Assembly (NCBI RefSeq): GCF_000244895.1 | Contig: NZ_CM001441.1 | Location: forward strand, 3,182,226 to 3,246,225 | Direction: 5' to 3' | DNA from: Desulfosporosinus youngiae DSM 17734 | Lineage (GTDB): Bacteria > Bacillota > Desulfitobacteriia > Desulfitobacteriales > Desulfitobacteriaceae | DNA: 64,000 nucleotides | Shown here: positions 1 through 8,539 of the stretch, in pieces | Numbering within the stretch: position 1 is the stretch's first letter | Layout: every line of letters begins with the position of its first letter | Notes under the pieces: generated by a model | Databases searched by the model: none | What the model was told of the DNA's origin: nothing | What the model saw: the letters and a program-made list of their open reading frames with translations, nothing else | Made by a program: the position numbers and the translations under genes

Positions 1-1460
1 ATTTAATCATGATTAATATTGGCGGTGAAGCCTATGGTTTGTTTAATATGGTTTTTCCGATCTACATGCTGGCTCTGGTTGTTACAACAGCGGGTATCCC
101 GCTGGCGATTGCCAAGATGGTCTCTGAAGAAGTATCTCTCGGACGATTTGCGAACGCCCGGTCTATCTTTCGCTTATCTCTTTGGCTGCTCAGTATTTCA
201 GGCGCCATAGTCTCAATTGTTCTTTATGTCCTTTCCCCTTACATAAGTCAGCGGGTTTTTTCCGACCCGCGAGTGTTCAATGTTTTTCTCATCTGCACTC
301 CGGCAATTTTTGTCGTCTCTGTGTCTTCAGTTTTCCGGGGATACTTTCAAGGTTTACAGAACATGGTCCCTACGGCAATCAGTCAAATTTGCGAACAAAT
401 TATCCGGGTGGCTGTCGGCTATACCGCAGCCCTCCGGCTCCTCGGTAATGGAGTCGAGTGGGCTGCCGCGGGATTGGCCTTAGGTATGTTAGCCGGAGAA
501 GTCGTGGGATTAGTGGTTATTATCTTTCAATATCAGAGAGCAAAACCTAAAGTCACCAGTGAAGGTCTGACAGCAACCTATTCCTCCCGCCAAATCTTAA
601 GCCGGTTATGGCAGCTGGCCTCCCCTGTGACCGTTGGCCGACTGCTGGCCACGGGTTTATCCTCCTTAGATGCTATCATCATCCCTCTTCGGCTTCAAGC
701 CGCAGGCTATACAGCTCGTGAAGCAGTAACCCTCTTTGGTCAGCTCGGCGGTTCAGCCTTTACCTTACTTACCTTTCCCAGTGTCTTTACCTTTGCCTTA
801 GCAACGTCCCTGGTACCCGCCATATCCGAAGCAGCCGTAAAACGGCAGTTAAATGTCGTCCGGGCACGCAGCGCTGAAGCCATACGCTTAACCATCCTGA
901 TTGGTATACCCTGCCTGATCATTTTATTTTACTTTTCCCGTCCGCTGACCGCATTTTTTAAGAGCGATGATATTGCACCTATTTTGCGGCTATTAGCCTT
1001 AGGCGGCATCTTCTCCTATATACAGCAAACCACAACGGGGATCTTGCAAGGACTTGGCAAGGTTCATCTTCCGGTCCTGCATTCCATCATTGCAGCGGTC
1101 ATTCGCATCCCGGCCTTATTCTATCTGACTGCCCTTCCTCAGTGGGGTCTCCGCGGAACAGCCTGGACATTTACACTAGGTTATTTTATTACAGCATGTT
1201 TAAATCTTATGGCAATTTCACGGTATACCGGCATGCCTCTGGACCTTCAGCGCTTTGTTCTCCAGCCTGTTTTTGGAGGGGTGGGCATGCTTATTGTGTT
1301 CCAATTCATGGACCCGTTCTTCAAGGGGCATGTACTTGGCTATCTATGTGAATTCGTCGTTGGTTTAACCCTTTATGGTATCATCTTATTGTTCAACGGC
1401 GGAGTTACTTTCTCAGATTTGAGACGGCTCCCTTGGATCGGGAAATTTCTGCCCCCTTAA
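1..1460 (+). CDS. SpoVB/MurJ-type polysaccharide flippase, 5' partial
   Basis: Multi-helix membrane protein of the MOP exporter superfamily (SpoVB/MurJ/Wzx), which flips undecaprenyl-linked cell-wall or spore-cortex precursors across the membrane. The visible 483+ residues hold about a dozen hydrophobic segments, with the family-like entry 'GEAYGLFNMVFPIYML' near the start and the 'FRGYFQGLQNMVPTAISQ' loop around residue 110. Full members are about 510-540 residues and begin with one more helix, and the frame stays open to the window edge, so the first ATG at 9 is probably internal and the gene starts upstream. It converges on the next minus-strand gene with one base between stop codons. SpoVB versus another wall flippase cannot be decided here. 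Confidence 0.85.
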   Translation, partial: LIMINIGGEAYGLFNMVFPIYMLALVVTTAGIPLAIAKMVSEEVSLGRFANARSIFRLSLWLLSISGAIVSIVLYVLSPYISQRVFSDPRVFNVFLICTPAIFVVSVSSVFRGYFQGLQNMVPTAISQICEQIIRVAVGYTAALRLLGNGVEWAAAGLALGMLAGEVVGLVVIIFQYQRAKPKVTSEGLTATYSSRQILSRLWQLASPVTVGRLLATGLSSLDAIIIPLRLQAAGYTAREAVTLFGQLGGSAFTLLTFPSVFTFALATSLVPAISEAAVKRQLNVVRARSAEAIRLTILIGIPCLIILFYFSRPLTAFFKSDDIAPILRLLALGGIFSYIQQTTTGILQGLGKVHLPVLHSIIAAVIRIPALFYLTALPQWGLRGTAWTFTLGYFITACLNLMAISRYTGMPLDLQRFVLQPVFGGVGMLIVFQFMDPFFKGHVLGYLCEFVVGLTLYGIILLFNGGVTFSDLRRLPWIGKFLPP

Positions 1461-1461
1461 A

Positions 1462-1719
1462 TCACTTCCACCATCTGCGGATTTGCTGTCCCCATTGCCA
1501 ATATGACAGGACAAAGGTCACAAGGACCAGTAAAATTGCTAAGATCTTATAGACAAAATACACTTTTATCACGGTCAAAAAAACCATACCCAGTCCTAAT
1601 AAAGCCGGTATTGCCAATAATTTAACGATTGACCTTGAATTTTCCTTGTTTCTGAAGCCAGGATAAGAAAAAATCACAACAAATAAGACAAAATAAAATA
1701 TAAACGTTCCAATTATCAT
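1462..1719 (-). CDS. small membrane protein, unknown function
   Basis: 85-residue hydrophobic protein with three predicted helices: an N-terminal one (residues 1-20), then two around 33-52 and 55-72, ending in a basic, Trp-rich tail (QQIRRWWK). A strong GGAGGAAG ribosome site sits about 6 bases before the ATG, which supports translation. No family is recognised. It ends back to back with the flippase gene and is divergent from the spore protein gene, so it is probably a single-gene unit. Confidence 0.6.
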   Translation of the reverse strand: MIIGTFIFYFVLFVVIFSYPGFRNKENSRSIVKLLAIPALLGLGMVFLTVIKVYFVYKILAILLVLVTFVLSYWQWGQQIRRWWK

Positions 1720-1840
1720 CGAAAGCTTCCTCCATTAGTAAAAACACATTAACTATCCATTATTTATGCACCATAAACCATCATCGATCTGTGAATACTA
1801 GAATTGTCGCAGTGAAAAATTTGAGAGGAGATGGTTATAA

Positions 1841-2059
1841 ATGAGCCGGAGATCAAATAAAAACAGCGGTATTTTACCTCAACCGGTATTAGAACAATTC
1901 AAATGGGAAGTCGCCGAGGAATTAGGCTTAAGCTCCAAAATTAAAAGTCAAGGCTGGGAAAACATGACGTCCCGTGAATGCGGGCATGTGGGAGGCCGCA
2001 TTGGCGGAAGTATGGTTAAAACCATGATCCGCAGAGCCAAAGAATCCTTAAATAACTAA
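1841..2059 (+). CDS. alpha/beta-type small acid-soluble spore protein (SASP)
   Basis: 72-residue spore DNA-binding protein that coats DNA in the forespore, protects it from UV and heat, and is degraded at germination. Family hallmarks: an N-terminal segment with 'FKWEVAEELGL' and the C-terminal DNA-binding motif 'MTSRECGHVGGRIGGSMVK'. The first half departs somewhat from Bacillus SspA (no clear GPR cleavage motif), as in clostridial-type SASPs. A GAGAGGAG ribosome site precedes the ATG and a strong hairpin follows the stop. Expression is expected to be forespore-specific (sigma G), but I could not place a convincing promoter. Confidence 0.9.
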   Translation: MSRRSNKNSGILPQPVLEQFKWEVAEELGLSSKIKSQGWENMTSRECGHVGGRIGGSMVKTMIRRAKESLNN

Positions 2060-2073
2060 TCTGAAAAGCTGAT

Positions 2074-2107
2074 AAAGGAGTACAGAACCAATCGTCTGTA
2101 CTCCTTT
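2074..2107. terminator. bidirectional terminator between SASP gene and surE
   Basis: Perfect 13-bp stem (arms 2074-2086 and 2095-2107, AAAGGAGTACAGA and its complement) around an 8-base loop, between the convergent SASP and surE genes. A/T-rich ends on both sides suit termination in either direction. Confidence 0.85.
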
Positions 2108-2109
2108 AA

Positions 2110-2889
2110 TTATACCCCATTAACATCAAAACCGTCCGCTTTCTCGAATAAGGATTTCCAATTTTGCAGACATTTATAGTCTGTCAGATCACTGTGCATG
2201 GGCGTAATCGAGACAAAATCATCCTGGATGGCTCTTAGATCTGTACCCTCCTCTAGATCCTGAACCCGATTCCCGCATTGCCAATAATAGGTTCTGCCCC
2301 GGGGATTGACTCTGCGCTCAAAAACATTGTCATAAACCGTTTTACCCAGACGTGTCACCTTGACACCTGCCCACTCGGACCGGGGCTTTCCGGGGAAATT
2401 AATATTCATTAATCCCTCCTGGTAACAGGACACAAAGTAATCCAAATGCTCCGCTAAATAACTGGCCGACGGTTCAAAATCAAGGAAATCATAGCTGGCC
2501 AGGGAAAGGGCAAGTGAAGGAACTCCAAGTATAACCCCTTCCATAGCTGCCGAAACCGTTCCTGAGTAAAAAATATCCGTACCTAGATTGGAGCCTTGAT
2601 TGATACCTGAAATAAGGAGGTCGGGCCTGCTGATAAGCCCTGCCTGGATGGCAATTTTAACACAATCAGAAGGTGTGCCGCTGACAGCAAACCCCTTCTG
2701 ATCGCCGTCGAGATCATATTCCGTGATAAATAAAGGCTGGAATAAGGTTATGGAGTGACCCATGGCTGAACGCTGGCCTTCCGGAGCAACAATGCTGATC
2801 TCATGCTTCGTCTGAGACCGCAGGGCCTGATATAGGGTTTGAATCCCGGAGGCATGATAGCCATCATCATTGGTCAGTAAGATATGCAT
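2110..2889 (-). CDS. surE: 5'/3'-nucleotidase SurE
   Basis: 259-residue metal-dependent phosphatase that removes phosphate from nucleoside monophosphates (survival protein SurE family). N-terminal 'MHILLTNDDGYHASGI' carries the metal-binding DD pair. 'SGTPSDCVKIA' (around residue 90) and 'SGINQGSNLGTDIFYSGTV' (around 105-123) are the other active-site blocks. Length is typical. Last gene of a minus-strand run queD-queE-folE-ypmA-like-surE with small gaps; its start is 13 bases after the preceding stop and has a GGGGG-type ribosome site. Confidence 0.95.
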   Translation of the reverse strand: MHILLTNDDGYHASGIQTLYQALRSQTKHEISIVAPEGQRSAMGHSITLFQPLFITEYDLDGDQKGFAVSGTPSDCVKIAIQAGLISRPDLLISGINQGSNLGTDIFYSGTVSAAMEGVILGVPSLALSLASYDFLDFEPSASYLAEHLDYFVSCYQEGLMNINFPGKPRSEWAGVKVTRLGKTVYDNVFERRVNPRGRTYYWQCGNRVQDLEEGTDLRAIQDDFVSITPMHSDLTDYKCLQNWKSLFEKADGFDVNGV

Positions 2890-2902
2890 TTGATTCCCCC
2901 GA

Positions 2903-3094
2903 TCACTCTACTTCGTAGACAGAAATAACCATCTTATCCTCTTTCTTCTTTAATCCGAACATCAGACGATAATCTTTTAAATTTTTATTAAGAAAATCAA
3001 CCACTTTATAAAGTTCGCCATTGACATCAACCCGTAACGATGCCATTAGCTCTATATTTCCCTGGGGTTCAGACGGGTTTATCTTGTCGCTCAC
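2903..3094 (-). CDS. YpmA-like small protein (DUF4264-type)
   Basis: 63-residue soluble protein. The block 'LYKVVDFLNKNLKDYRLMFGL' followed by a charged stretch and 'KMVISVYE' resembles Bacillus YpmA, a small conserved Firmicute protein of unknown role (family assignment from memory, not searched). The start is a GTG with an AGGAAAGAGG ribosome site about 9 bases upstream. It lies between folE and surE on the same strand, so it is probably co-transcribed with the pterin/queuosine genes, although nothing in it suggests a role in that pathway. Confidence 0.7.
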   Translation of the reverse strand: MSDKINPSEPQGNIELMASLRVDVNGELYKVVDFLNKNLKDYRLMFGLKKKEDKMVISVYEVE

Positions 3095-3111
3095 CCAAAA
3101 CTACCTCTTTC

Positions 3112-3684
3112 CTAGCGGCTGTGTCCCTGAATCAATGAAAAAGCTTCCGATCTTGTAATGGGATTCGTCTTGAATATCCCCCTTACAGCGGAGGTTAAGG
3201 TTTGTGAACCTGCTTTTTTAACCCCCCGCATAGTCATACACATATGCTCCGCTTCTATAACTACCAATACGCCGAGTGGAGTAAGTTTATTCATAATAGC
3301 ATCCGCAACTTCCGAGGTTAAACGTTCTTGCAGCTGCGGTCTGCGCGCGAATCCTTCAATAACACGAGCAAATTTTGACAATCCCGTAATCTTTCCTTTT
3401 CTCGGAATATATGCAATATGTGCCTTGCCATAAAACGGCACCAGATGATGCTCGCACATGGAATAAACCGGTATATCCTTAACGATAACCATCTCTTCAT
3501 GTTCTTCCGAAAATTGTACATTCAAGTGTTGCCCCGGGTCTTCATGCAGCCCGTGAAAAACTTCATCATACATTCTGGCCACTCTTTTGGGAGTATCTCT
3601 CAACCCTTCCCGTTCGGGGTCTTCTCCGATAGCCTCTAAGATCATATATACAGCCTGCTCAATCTTTTCTAAATCCATCCCCAT
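3112..3684 (-). CDS. folE: GTP cyclohydrolase I
   Basis: 190-residue FolE1 enzyme that converts GTP to 7,8-dihydroneopterin triphosphate, the shared first step of folate and queuosine precursor synthesis. Seen: '[20 protein letters not shown]' (zinc-binding Cys and His residues, around 75-95), '[20 protein letters not shown]' (around 100-120) and '[12 protein letters not shown]' with the third zinc Cys (around 147). Length and motifs are complete. Ribosome site AAAGGAGA lies 9 bases before the ATG. It is 48 bases downstream of queE, which suggests it feeds QueD/QueE in this operon. Confidence 0.97.
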   Translation of the reverse strand: MGMDLEKIEQAVYMILEAIGEDPEREGLRDTPKRVARMYDEVFHGLHEDPGQHLNVQFSEEHEEMVIVKDIPVYSMCEHHLVPFYGKAHIAYIPRKGKITGLSKFARVIEGFARRPQLQERLTSEVADAIMNKLTPLGVLVVIEAEHMCMTMRGVKKAGSQTLTSAVRGIFKTNPITRSEAFSLIQGHSR

Positions 3685-3732
3685 AATTCTTGTCTCCTTT
3701 TCTCTTGGTCAGGTTATAAACTGTCGAAAACA

Positions 3733-4464
3733 CTAAAGTTGTCCCATAAAAACGTGTGTCTGAGGAATGACTCGTACATCCGCAAGTTTCTCAAGAAAAA
3801 AACGCTGCCAGTTTAGAAGTTGGTAAGGTTCGGGAGCCTTTATTCCATGTATTGCTGTTACAGGCTGCAGGATTGTCCGGATTTGCGGATCAACCCCGGC
3901 CACTAAATCGCGGGCGGTTCGCAGTTCGTTCAAATCGGTTTGATTATGCACAACAAGTTTGACAAAGACTTCTTTCTGAAGACTATAACGTAAAAAGGTT
4001 TCATGAACAGCCCAGAAGGTCTGACCATCAAACGGTAATTTTATATCCATACTAATGATATCTACCCAGGGTAAAACTTGAAGAAGTTGCTCAGGCATTG
4101 TCCCATTGGTCTCGAGGTATATCTTTATACCTTTTTCTTGCAAAAAAGGCAATAATACTCGCAGTTGGTTACTCCATAAAAGAGGTTCCCCTCCAGTAAC
4201 ACTTAGGGAGTGGTGAATCGAAAAATCATAGGATTGGAGCAGCTCAATCAATTTAGCAAAGGAGACAGGGTTTTCATGGGTATCAAACATCCCCGAACCA
4301 GTTTCCGTCTCCATCCGCAATTGCTGCGGGACTGATGTCCCGGTATCACAATACGGACATTTTAAATTGCAGTTTGGCAAGCGCAAAAAAACTTGTCTGA
4401 CCCCAACGTAAGGACCTTCCCCCTGAATCGATGAGAAGATTTCTGTAACCGGCAGTTTAGGCAT
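3733..4464 (-). CDS. queE: 7-carboxy-7-deazaguanine synthase QueE
   Basis: 243-residue radical-SAM enzyme that contracts 6-carboxytetrahydropterin to 7-carboxy-7-deazaguanine in the queuosine pathway. The cluster motif is 'CNLKCPYC' (C-x3-C-x2-C, around residue 33-40), preceded by 'SIQGEGPYVGVRQVFLRL', the usual substrate-pocket start. 'SVTGGEPLL' (around 90) is the SAM-binding GGE block. The ATG shares one base with the queD stop (TAATG), which indicates translational coupling. Confidence 0.95.
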   Translation of the reverse strand: MPKLPVTEIFSSIQGEGPYVGVRQVFLRLPNCNLKCPYCDTGTSVPQQLRMETETGSGMFDTHENPVSFAKLIELLQSYDFSIHHSLSVTGGEPLLWSNQLRVLLPFLQEKGIKIYLETNGTMPEQLLQVLPWVDIISMDIKLPFDGQTFWAVHETFLRYSLQKEVFVKLVVHNQTDLNELRTARDLVAGVDPQIRTILQPVTAIHGIKAPEPYQLLNWQRFFLEKLADVRVIPQTHVFMGQL

Positions 4465-4862
4465 TACAAAGCTCCTCGAACGGATTTATCCTCTTTAAAA
4501 AGGGCCCAGGTATCCGGAGATTCATAGACTTTAACCCACGCCAAGTGCTTATCCTCAAGAACAAGATCCCCCTTGAATTCAAAAAACAAAAACCTGGCCA
4601 GGTTTTCAGCGGTTGGATTGACTCCATTGATCCCGAAAGGAGTCAAGTCATTTAACAAACTATGATCCAGTAATTTCAGGGTTTTGCGTATGGACTGCTT
4701 TACGTCTTTAAAATCTATTAACATACCCAGCTGATTTAATTGGCTGCCTTCAATACAAACTTCAACATCCCAGCGATGACCATGCAGCTTTGCACAATCA
4801 CCATCATAATCCCGGATAAAATGAGCAGCATCGAAATGTGCTCGTACACATACCTGAAACAT
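4464..4862 (-). CDS. queD: 6-carboxytetrahydropterin synthase QueD
   Basis: Enzyme of the PTPS/QueD fold that turns dihydroneopterin triphosphate into 6-carboxytetrahydropterin. Zinc-binding histidines are seen in 'FDAAHF' (early) and 'LHGHRWDVEV', with 'DHSLLND' and 'PTAENLARFLF' following. I take the ATG at 4862 because an AAGGAGCG ribosome site is 8 bases upstream; a longer frame starting at 4949 would add 29 residues with no family likeness. First gene of the queD-queE-folE-ypmA-like-surE run. No preQ1 riboswitch was recognised in its leader, and no queC is in the window. Confidence 0.93.
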   Translation of the reverse strand: MFQVCVRAHFDAAHFIRDYDGDCAKLHGHRWDVEVCIEGSQLNQLGMLIDFKDVKQSIRKTLKLLDHSLLNDLTPFGINGVNPTAENLARFLFFEFKGDLVLEDKHLAWVKVYESPDTWALFKEDKSVRGAL

Positions 4863-4948
4863 CTTGCGCTCCTTACATGACAAATTACATATTATTTTAC
4901 CACTATTATTTACAAAAGAAAACGAAATATCAAAAAATCTGAAAATCA

Positions 4949-4977
4949 AAAGGAGAAGGGGTTATTCCTTCTCCTTT
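4949..4977 (-). terminator. terminator of the TPR gene
   Basis: 11-bp perfect stem (arms 4949-4959 and 4967-4977, AAAGGAGAAGG) with a 7-base loop. The stop codon of the TPR gene overlaps the stem. T-rich sequence follows on the minus strand. Confidence 0.8.
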
Positions 4978-6142
4978 AAGCAAGTTTCAAAGCCTTATTA
5001 TAACAATCAATGGCCACATCCGCCTGGTCAATTTGGTCATATATATTTCCCAGTAAAGCCCATCCGGCGGAATGATCGGGGTCGATTTTCAGGAGCTGAT
5101 TGATTAAATCAATGCCTTCCTGCCAATTTCCTTTACGGGTCAGGCAGACACTCAGATTATAGAGAATCAGCGGATGATCCGGAGTCAGTTCCAAAGCCTC
5201 TCTATAATACTCCGCTGCTTTTCTGGTGCGCCCTTGATGAACTAAGGTAAAGGCCAAGTTGTTAAGTAAGACCGGATCCTTGGGATAGATGGTTTTAGCC
5301 TTTTCCAACAAGGTTAAGGCTTCCTGGGAACGGCCCTCATTTTGATAGACTGCAGCAAGGTTGCTCAGGCTTTCATAATGATCCGGCTCATATTTCAATG
5401 TATATTTATAAAATTGAATGCCTTTCTTAATCTTACCGTTCTGAACATAACAGTAGGCTAACCTGGCTGCTAAGTCCGGCGTTCCTCCATAACGGAAGGC
5501 CTTTTCATAACTATGACAGGCATCCGGCAGTTGTTCTAAAAGCAAATGCATTTCTGCCTTCATTTCCCAATACAATGATTCCCGGGGCCGAAGTTGGCAG
5601 CATCCCTGAAAACACCTTAAAGCTTCATGAATCTCCTCATGATGAGCGTGGATAATCCCTAAGCGATACACGGTTTCTGCATTTTGAGGTGCCGCCCTCA
5701 TGGAATTATCTAAGGCCTTAATGGCTTCACACCAATCTCCAAGTTCTAACTGGCAGTCCGCCAGCAGATCCCAGTATTTAGCGGTCTGAGGTTTCAGCTT
5801 GATTGCTTGCTCGATTTTGTCTTTGGCCTGAGGGATCAGTGCTTGTCCGAGATAGCACTTAGCAAGAAAATAGCCGATCTCCGCAGAATCCTCTTGATGG
5901 TCACTTTCCAAACGTTCTAAATATTCCCTTGCTTCCTGGAGAGCCTGGATCTCAATTAAATATCCGACTTCTTTAAACCTTGGCTTAGCTGAGTCTCGAT
6001 TTAATAAATCCACCCAATACCGGATTGCTTCATCCGTCTCCCCCCACCGCTGATGCCATCGGGCTTGCAGAGAACCCCACAAATATGAACTTTGCAAAGA
6101 GGGTCTTCTTTGTTTGCTATTCGAGGCCATAGGTAAAGCCAT
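4976..6142 (-). CDS. tetratricopeptide-repeat protein
   Basis: 388-residue soluble protein made almost wholly of TPR helical pairs, a scaffold for protein-protein contacts. Repeats with the A-Y-x-L-G/L-x-x-x-Y and terminal D-P spacing are visible from about residue 20 to the end, for example 'NLAAVYQNEGRSQEALTLLE' (around 265) and 'NLSVCLTRKGNWQEGIDLIN' (around 335). No signal peptide or enzymatic domain. An AAAGGAGCG site precedes the ATG. It stands alone between queD and the Fur-family gene, so its partner is unknown. Confidence 0.85.
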   Translation of the reverse strand: MALPMASNSKQRRPSLQSSYLWGSLQARWHQRWGETDEAIRYWVDLLNRDSAKPRFKEVGYLIEIQALQEAREYLERLESDHQEDSAEIGYFLAKCYLGQALIPQAKDKIEQAIKLKPQTAKYWDLLADCQLELGDWCEAIKALDNSMRAAPQNAETVYRLGIIHAHHEEIHEALRCFQGCCQLRPRESLYWEMKAEMHLLLEQLPDACHSYEKAFRYGGTPDLAARLAYCYVQNGKIKKGIQFYKYTLKYEPDHYESLSNLAAVYQNEGRSQEALTLLEKAKTIYPKDPVLLNNLAFTLVHQGRTRKAAEYYREALELTPDHPLILYNLSVCLTRKGNWQEGIDLINQLLKIDPDHSAGWALLGNIYDQIDQADVAIDCYNKALKLA

Positions 6143-6378
6143 AGTTTTCGCTCCTTTTTACTTATTTTTCCATATTCAGATTCTCCCTTCTTATCAATTT
6201 TCCCTTTAACCCAGACCATAAATCGAACGTCAAATGCTTAGCAAATGCGCGGTAATTCGTACTAAGATATGAAAACCGCAACGACACTCGCCAGTTTTAT
6301 CAGCATCTGACTCTTTTTCCTGATTATTTCTTACAATATTCCATAATATGTTTTGCTTAAAAATAATAGAGAAACGCC

Positions 6379-6828
6379 TTAAGGCGCTTCTCCGCATTTC
6401 TCACAATACCCATAAAATTTTAAATCATGATCCAGGATCTTGAAATGATTTCGTTTGATAATCACTGCTTCGAGAGACTCCAGCAAATCATCATCAAATT
6501 CTGAGACACTTCCACACCCTAAACAGATTAGGTGATGGTGATGATGGTGTTCGTCTTGCCGGCTGAATTCATAGCGGCTTCGTCCATCACCGAAATCATT
6601 TTTAAGTAGGATTCCTATTTCAGCTAAAATATCTAGGGTCCGGTAAACCGTTGCCAAACCGATCTCTGGATTTTGGTGTTTTACAAGCATGTAAACTTCT
6701 TCAGCGCTCAAATGACTATCCACGTTTTCCAGAAACGTTTGCAATATTGTCTGACGCTGGGGAGTTAACTTGTAGGAGCGGTTGCGTAATAAATTGCAAA
6801 TACTTTCAAAGGTTTTTACTTCCTCCAT
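6379..6828 (-). CDS. Fur-family metal-responsive repressor
   Basis: 149-residue regulator with an N-terminal winged helix ('YKLTPQRQTILQTF', then 'ATVYRTLDILAEIGIL') and a C-terminal metal-binding dimerisation domain. It has a run of six histidines near residue 94-99, and two Cys pairs, 'CLGCG' and 'CEKCG', that would form the structural zinc site. This fits iron-type Fur or a Zur/PerR relative; specificity cannot be read from the sequence. The GGAGGG ribosome site is clear. A short AT-rich leader (6829-6898) could hold an autoregulatory box but I see no convincing palindrome. Confidence 0.92.
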   Translation of the reverse strand: MEEVKTFESICNLLRNRSYKLTPQRQTILQTFLENVDSHLSAEEVYMLVKHQNPEIGLATVYRTLDILAEIGILLKNDFGDGRSRYEFSRQDEHHHHHHLICLGCGSVSEFDDDLLESLEAVIIKRNHFKILDHDLKFYGYCEKCGEAP

Positions 6829-6898
6829 TCCAAACCCTCCTCCATATATTACCTATTATATGATAATGAAACTCCATTGCAAGTAATTTCTTGTTATT

Positions 6899-8176
6899 TT
6901 AAAGATTAAACACTTCAAATACGGCAAATTTTAAGTAATCTGTTTCCTCACTGCCCAGAAGAACGGGATGATCAAGGCCGGCACGCCTGAATTCGATCAG
7001 TCTTAAGACCTTGTGCGCATCTCTGGCTGCCTCTTGGAGCAAGCTTAAGAAGCGGGCCGTGCTTAAATGATAGGAACAGGAGGCTGTTACTAAAATGCCC
7101 TGGTCCCGGACTAATTTCATGCCTTGTAAATTAATCTCTTTATATCCGCGCACCGCTCCTTCAATAGCCTGACGATTCTTAGCAAAGGCAGGAGGGTCCA
7201 GGATGACCACATCCCAGGTTTTTCGTTGGTTTACCTGGTCCCTTAAGTAATCAAAGGCATTGGCGGCTATAAATTCGGTGCGGTGCAGGAAGCCATTGAG
7301 TAAGGCATTCCCCTTAGCCATTTCAATCGCTTTTTCTGAGATATCCACACAAGTAACCTTTTTAGCGCCGTAGAGGCAGGCATGCAGCATAAAAGAACCT
7401 GTATGGGAAAAACAATCCAATACCTCGGCGCCATCCCAAAAGGGATTCTTAATCTGTTTCCCTTTAGCATCCACAGGCCATCCATCTTCCGAGAGTTTGA
7501 TGCCTCGCCTGGCCCCCCAGCCGCTCATCAAAGGCTTTAAAGCAGCTCTGTTTTCCCGCTGATCAAAGAAATAGCCTGTTTTTTGTCCCTCCGCAACATC
7601 CACCAGAATTTGTATTCCATTTTCCAGGACGGTTACTTTAGTGTCAAAGGGCTTATCCACATAGCCTGCTCTCTCTTCAAGTCCTTCAAGCCTTCTCACC
7701 GGGACATCACTGCGTTCGTAGATTCCCCGCGGGTTAAAAAGTTGCTTTAGTGCATTATAAACCCATTGACGCCGAACTTCGATCCCTAAGGACAGAATTT
7801 GCACTACCAGGACATCTTCATACTTATCGATAATTAATCCCGGCAGAAAATCGGCTTCTCCATGGACGACCCGGCAGGAAGCGGCGTCCGGCACCAACCA
7901 TTGCCGGCGCTTCCATGCCTGTTCGATTTTCCGGAAAAATAACCCTTCATTGATCTGATCGTTTTCTGAATAGGTGACAACCCGCAGGATAAGTTGAGAT
8001 GCCGGATTATAAAATCCTTGAGCCAAAAAATGACCGGCATGATTCACAATATGTATAATATCTCCGCCTTGGGGATTACCTTCGATTCGTTCAATTTCCC
8101 CGGGGAAAACCCAGGGGTGCCCTTGTTCCAGTCGTTTTTTGCGGTTTTTCTTAAGAAACGCCTTCCCAGCCGTCAT
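6899..8176 (-). CDS. class I rRNA cytosine-C5 methyltransferase (RlmI/YwbD type)
   Basis: 425-residue SAM-dependent RNA methyltransferase. An N-terminal PUA-like part ('RLEQGHPWVFPGEIERIEG', residues 16-34) is followed by a central RNA-binding region and a Rossmann methyltransferase domain: motif I 'VLDCFSHTGSFMLHA', acidic 'VTCVDISEKAIEMA', motif IV 'VILDPPAFAK' and the catalytic Cys block 'VTASCSYHLS'. This is the family that makes m5C1962 in 23S rRNA. An insertion of about 25 residues ('EDGWPVDAKGKQIKNPFWDG') just before motif I is longer than in E. coli RlmI. Apparently a single-gene unit. Confidence 0.88.
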   Translation of the reverse strand: MTAGKAFLKKNRKKRLEQGHPWVFPGEIERIEGNPQGGDIIHIVNHAGHFLAQGFYNPASQLILRVVTYSENDQINEGLFFRKIEQAWKRRQWLVPDAASCRVVHGEADFLPGLIIDKYEDVLVVQILSLGIEVRRQWVYNALKQLFNPRGIYERSDVPVRRLEGLEERAGYVDKPFDTKVTVLENGIQILVDVAEGQKTGYFFDQRENRAALKPLMSGWGARRGIKLSEDGWPVDAKGKQIKNPFWDGAEVLDCFSHTGSFMLHACLYGAKKVTCVDISEKAIEMAKGNALLNGFLHRTEFIAANAFDYLRDQVNQRKTWDVVILDPPAFAKNRQAIEGAVRGYKEINLQGMKLVRDQGILVTASCSYHLSTARFLSLLQEAARDAHKVLRLIEFRRAGLDHPVLLGSEETDYLKFAVFEVFNL

Positions 8177-8241
8177 TATAATAGCCCTCGCTTTCAGTTT
8201 ACCATTAATATGAGATTTATGTCCTTCAAAATATACCCCGA

Positions 8242-8284
8242 AACCTGAAAAAAAGGAAGCTTTCGCTTCCTTTTCTTAGGTTTC
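8242..8284 (-). terminator. terminator after the 38-residue gene
   Basis: 10-bp perfect stem AAAAGGAAGC / GCTTCCTTTT (8251-8260, 8265-8274) with a TTTC loop, extended by AACCT/AGGTT outer pairing. It lies 23 bases after the stop of the small minus-strand gene at 8307. Confidence 0.75.
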
Positions 8285-8306
8285 GGACTTATTATCATAG
8301 TGCTCC

Positions 8307-8423
8307 TTAGTAAAAGAAGGGATATGGGTAAGGATAAGCAGCTTGATAGGATGGGATATAACGCGGTGCTGAAAATCTTCCCAAACCGAAACCCAAGGCA
8401 AACGGAATAAGACCAAAGAACAT
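8307..8423 (-). CDS. 38-residue Tyr/Pro-rich small protein
   Basis: A short open frame with an AAGGAG ribosome site seven bases before the ATG and a strong terminator right after it. The peptide starts 'MFFGLIPFALGFGLGRF', a short hydrophobic Gly/Phe segment, and ends in a Tyr-Pro-rich tail '(A)YPYPYPFFY'. Composition resembles the very small coat-like or membrane-associated peptides common in spore formers (inference only; no family recognised). It is too short for most gene callers. The flanking UPF0180 gene has its own terminator, so this is a separate transcript. Confidence 0.6.
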   Translation of the reverse strand: MFFGLIPFALGFGLGRFSAPRYIPSYQAAYPYPYPFFY

Positions 8424-8490
8424 AAGGTCAACTCCTTCCTGAACGAAATAGTCTCAACTCAGTATATGGTAAATTATCCCTCCTTGGCAC

Positions 8491-8519
8491 AAAAAACTCG
8501 TCCTTTATCAAAGGACGAG
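8491..8519 (-). terminator. terminator of the UPF0180 gene
   Basis: 10-bp perfect stem CTCGTCCTTT / AAAGGACGAG (8497-8506, 8510-8519) with a 3-base loop and a run of six T on the minus strand. Textbook intrinsic terminator 20 bases past the stop. Confidence 0.9.
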
Positions 8520-8539
8520 AAAATGAAAGCATTGGAAGG

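Noticed and set aside
4863-4948. preQ1 riboswitch before queD
   Set aside because: The leader is short and AT-rich and lacks the preQ1 aptamer pattern.
6531-6548. Run of six histidines in the Fur-family protein
   Set aside because: Looks like a tag but sits at the normal metal-binding position of Fur proteins, within natural sequence.
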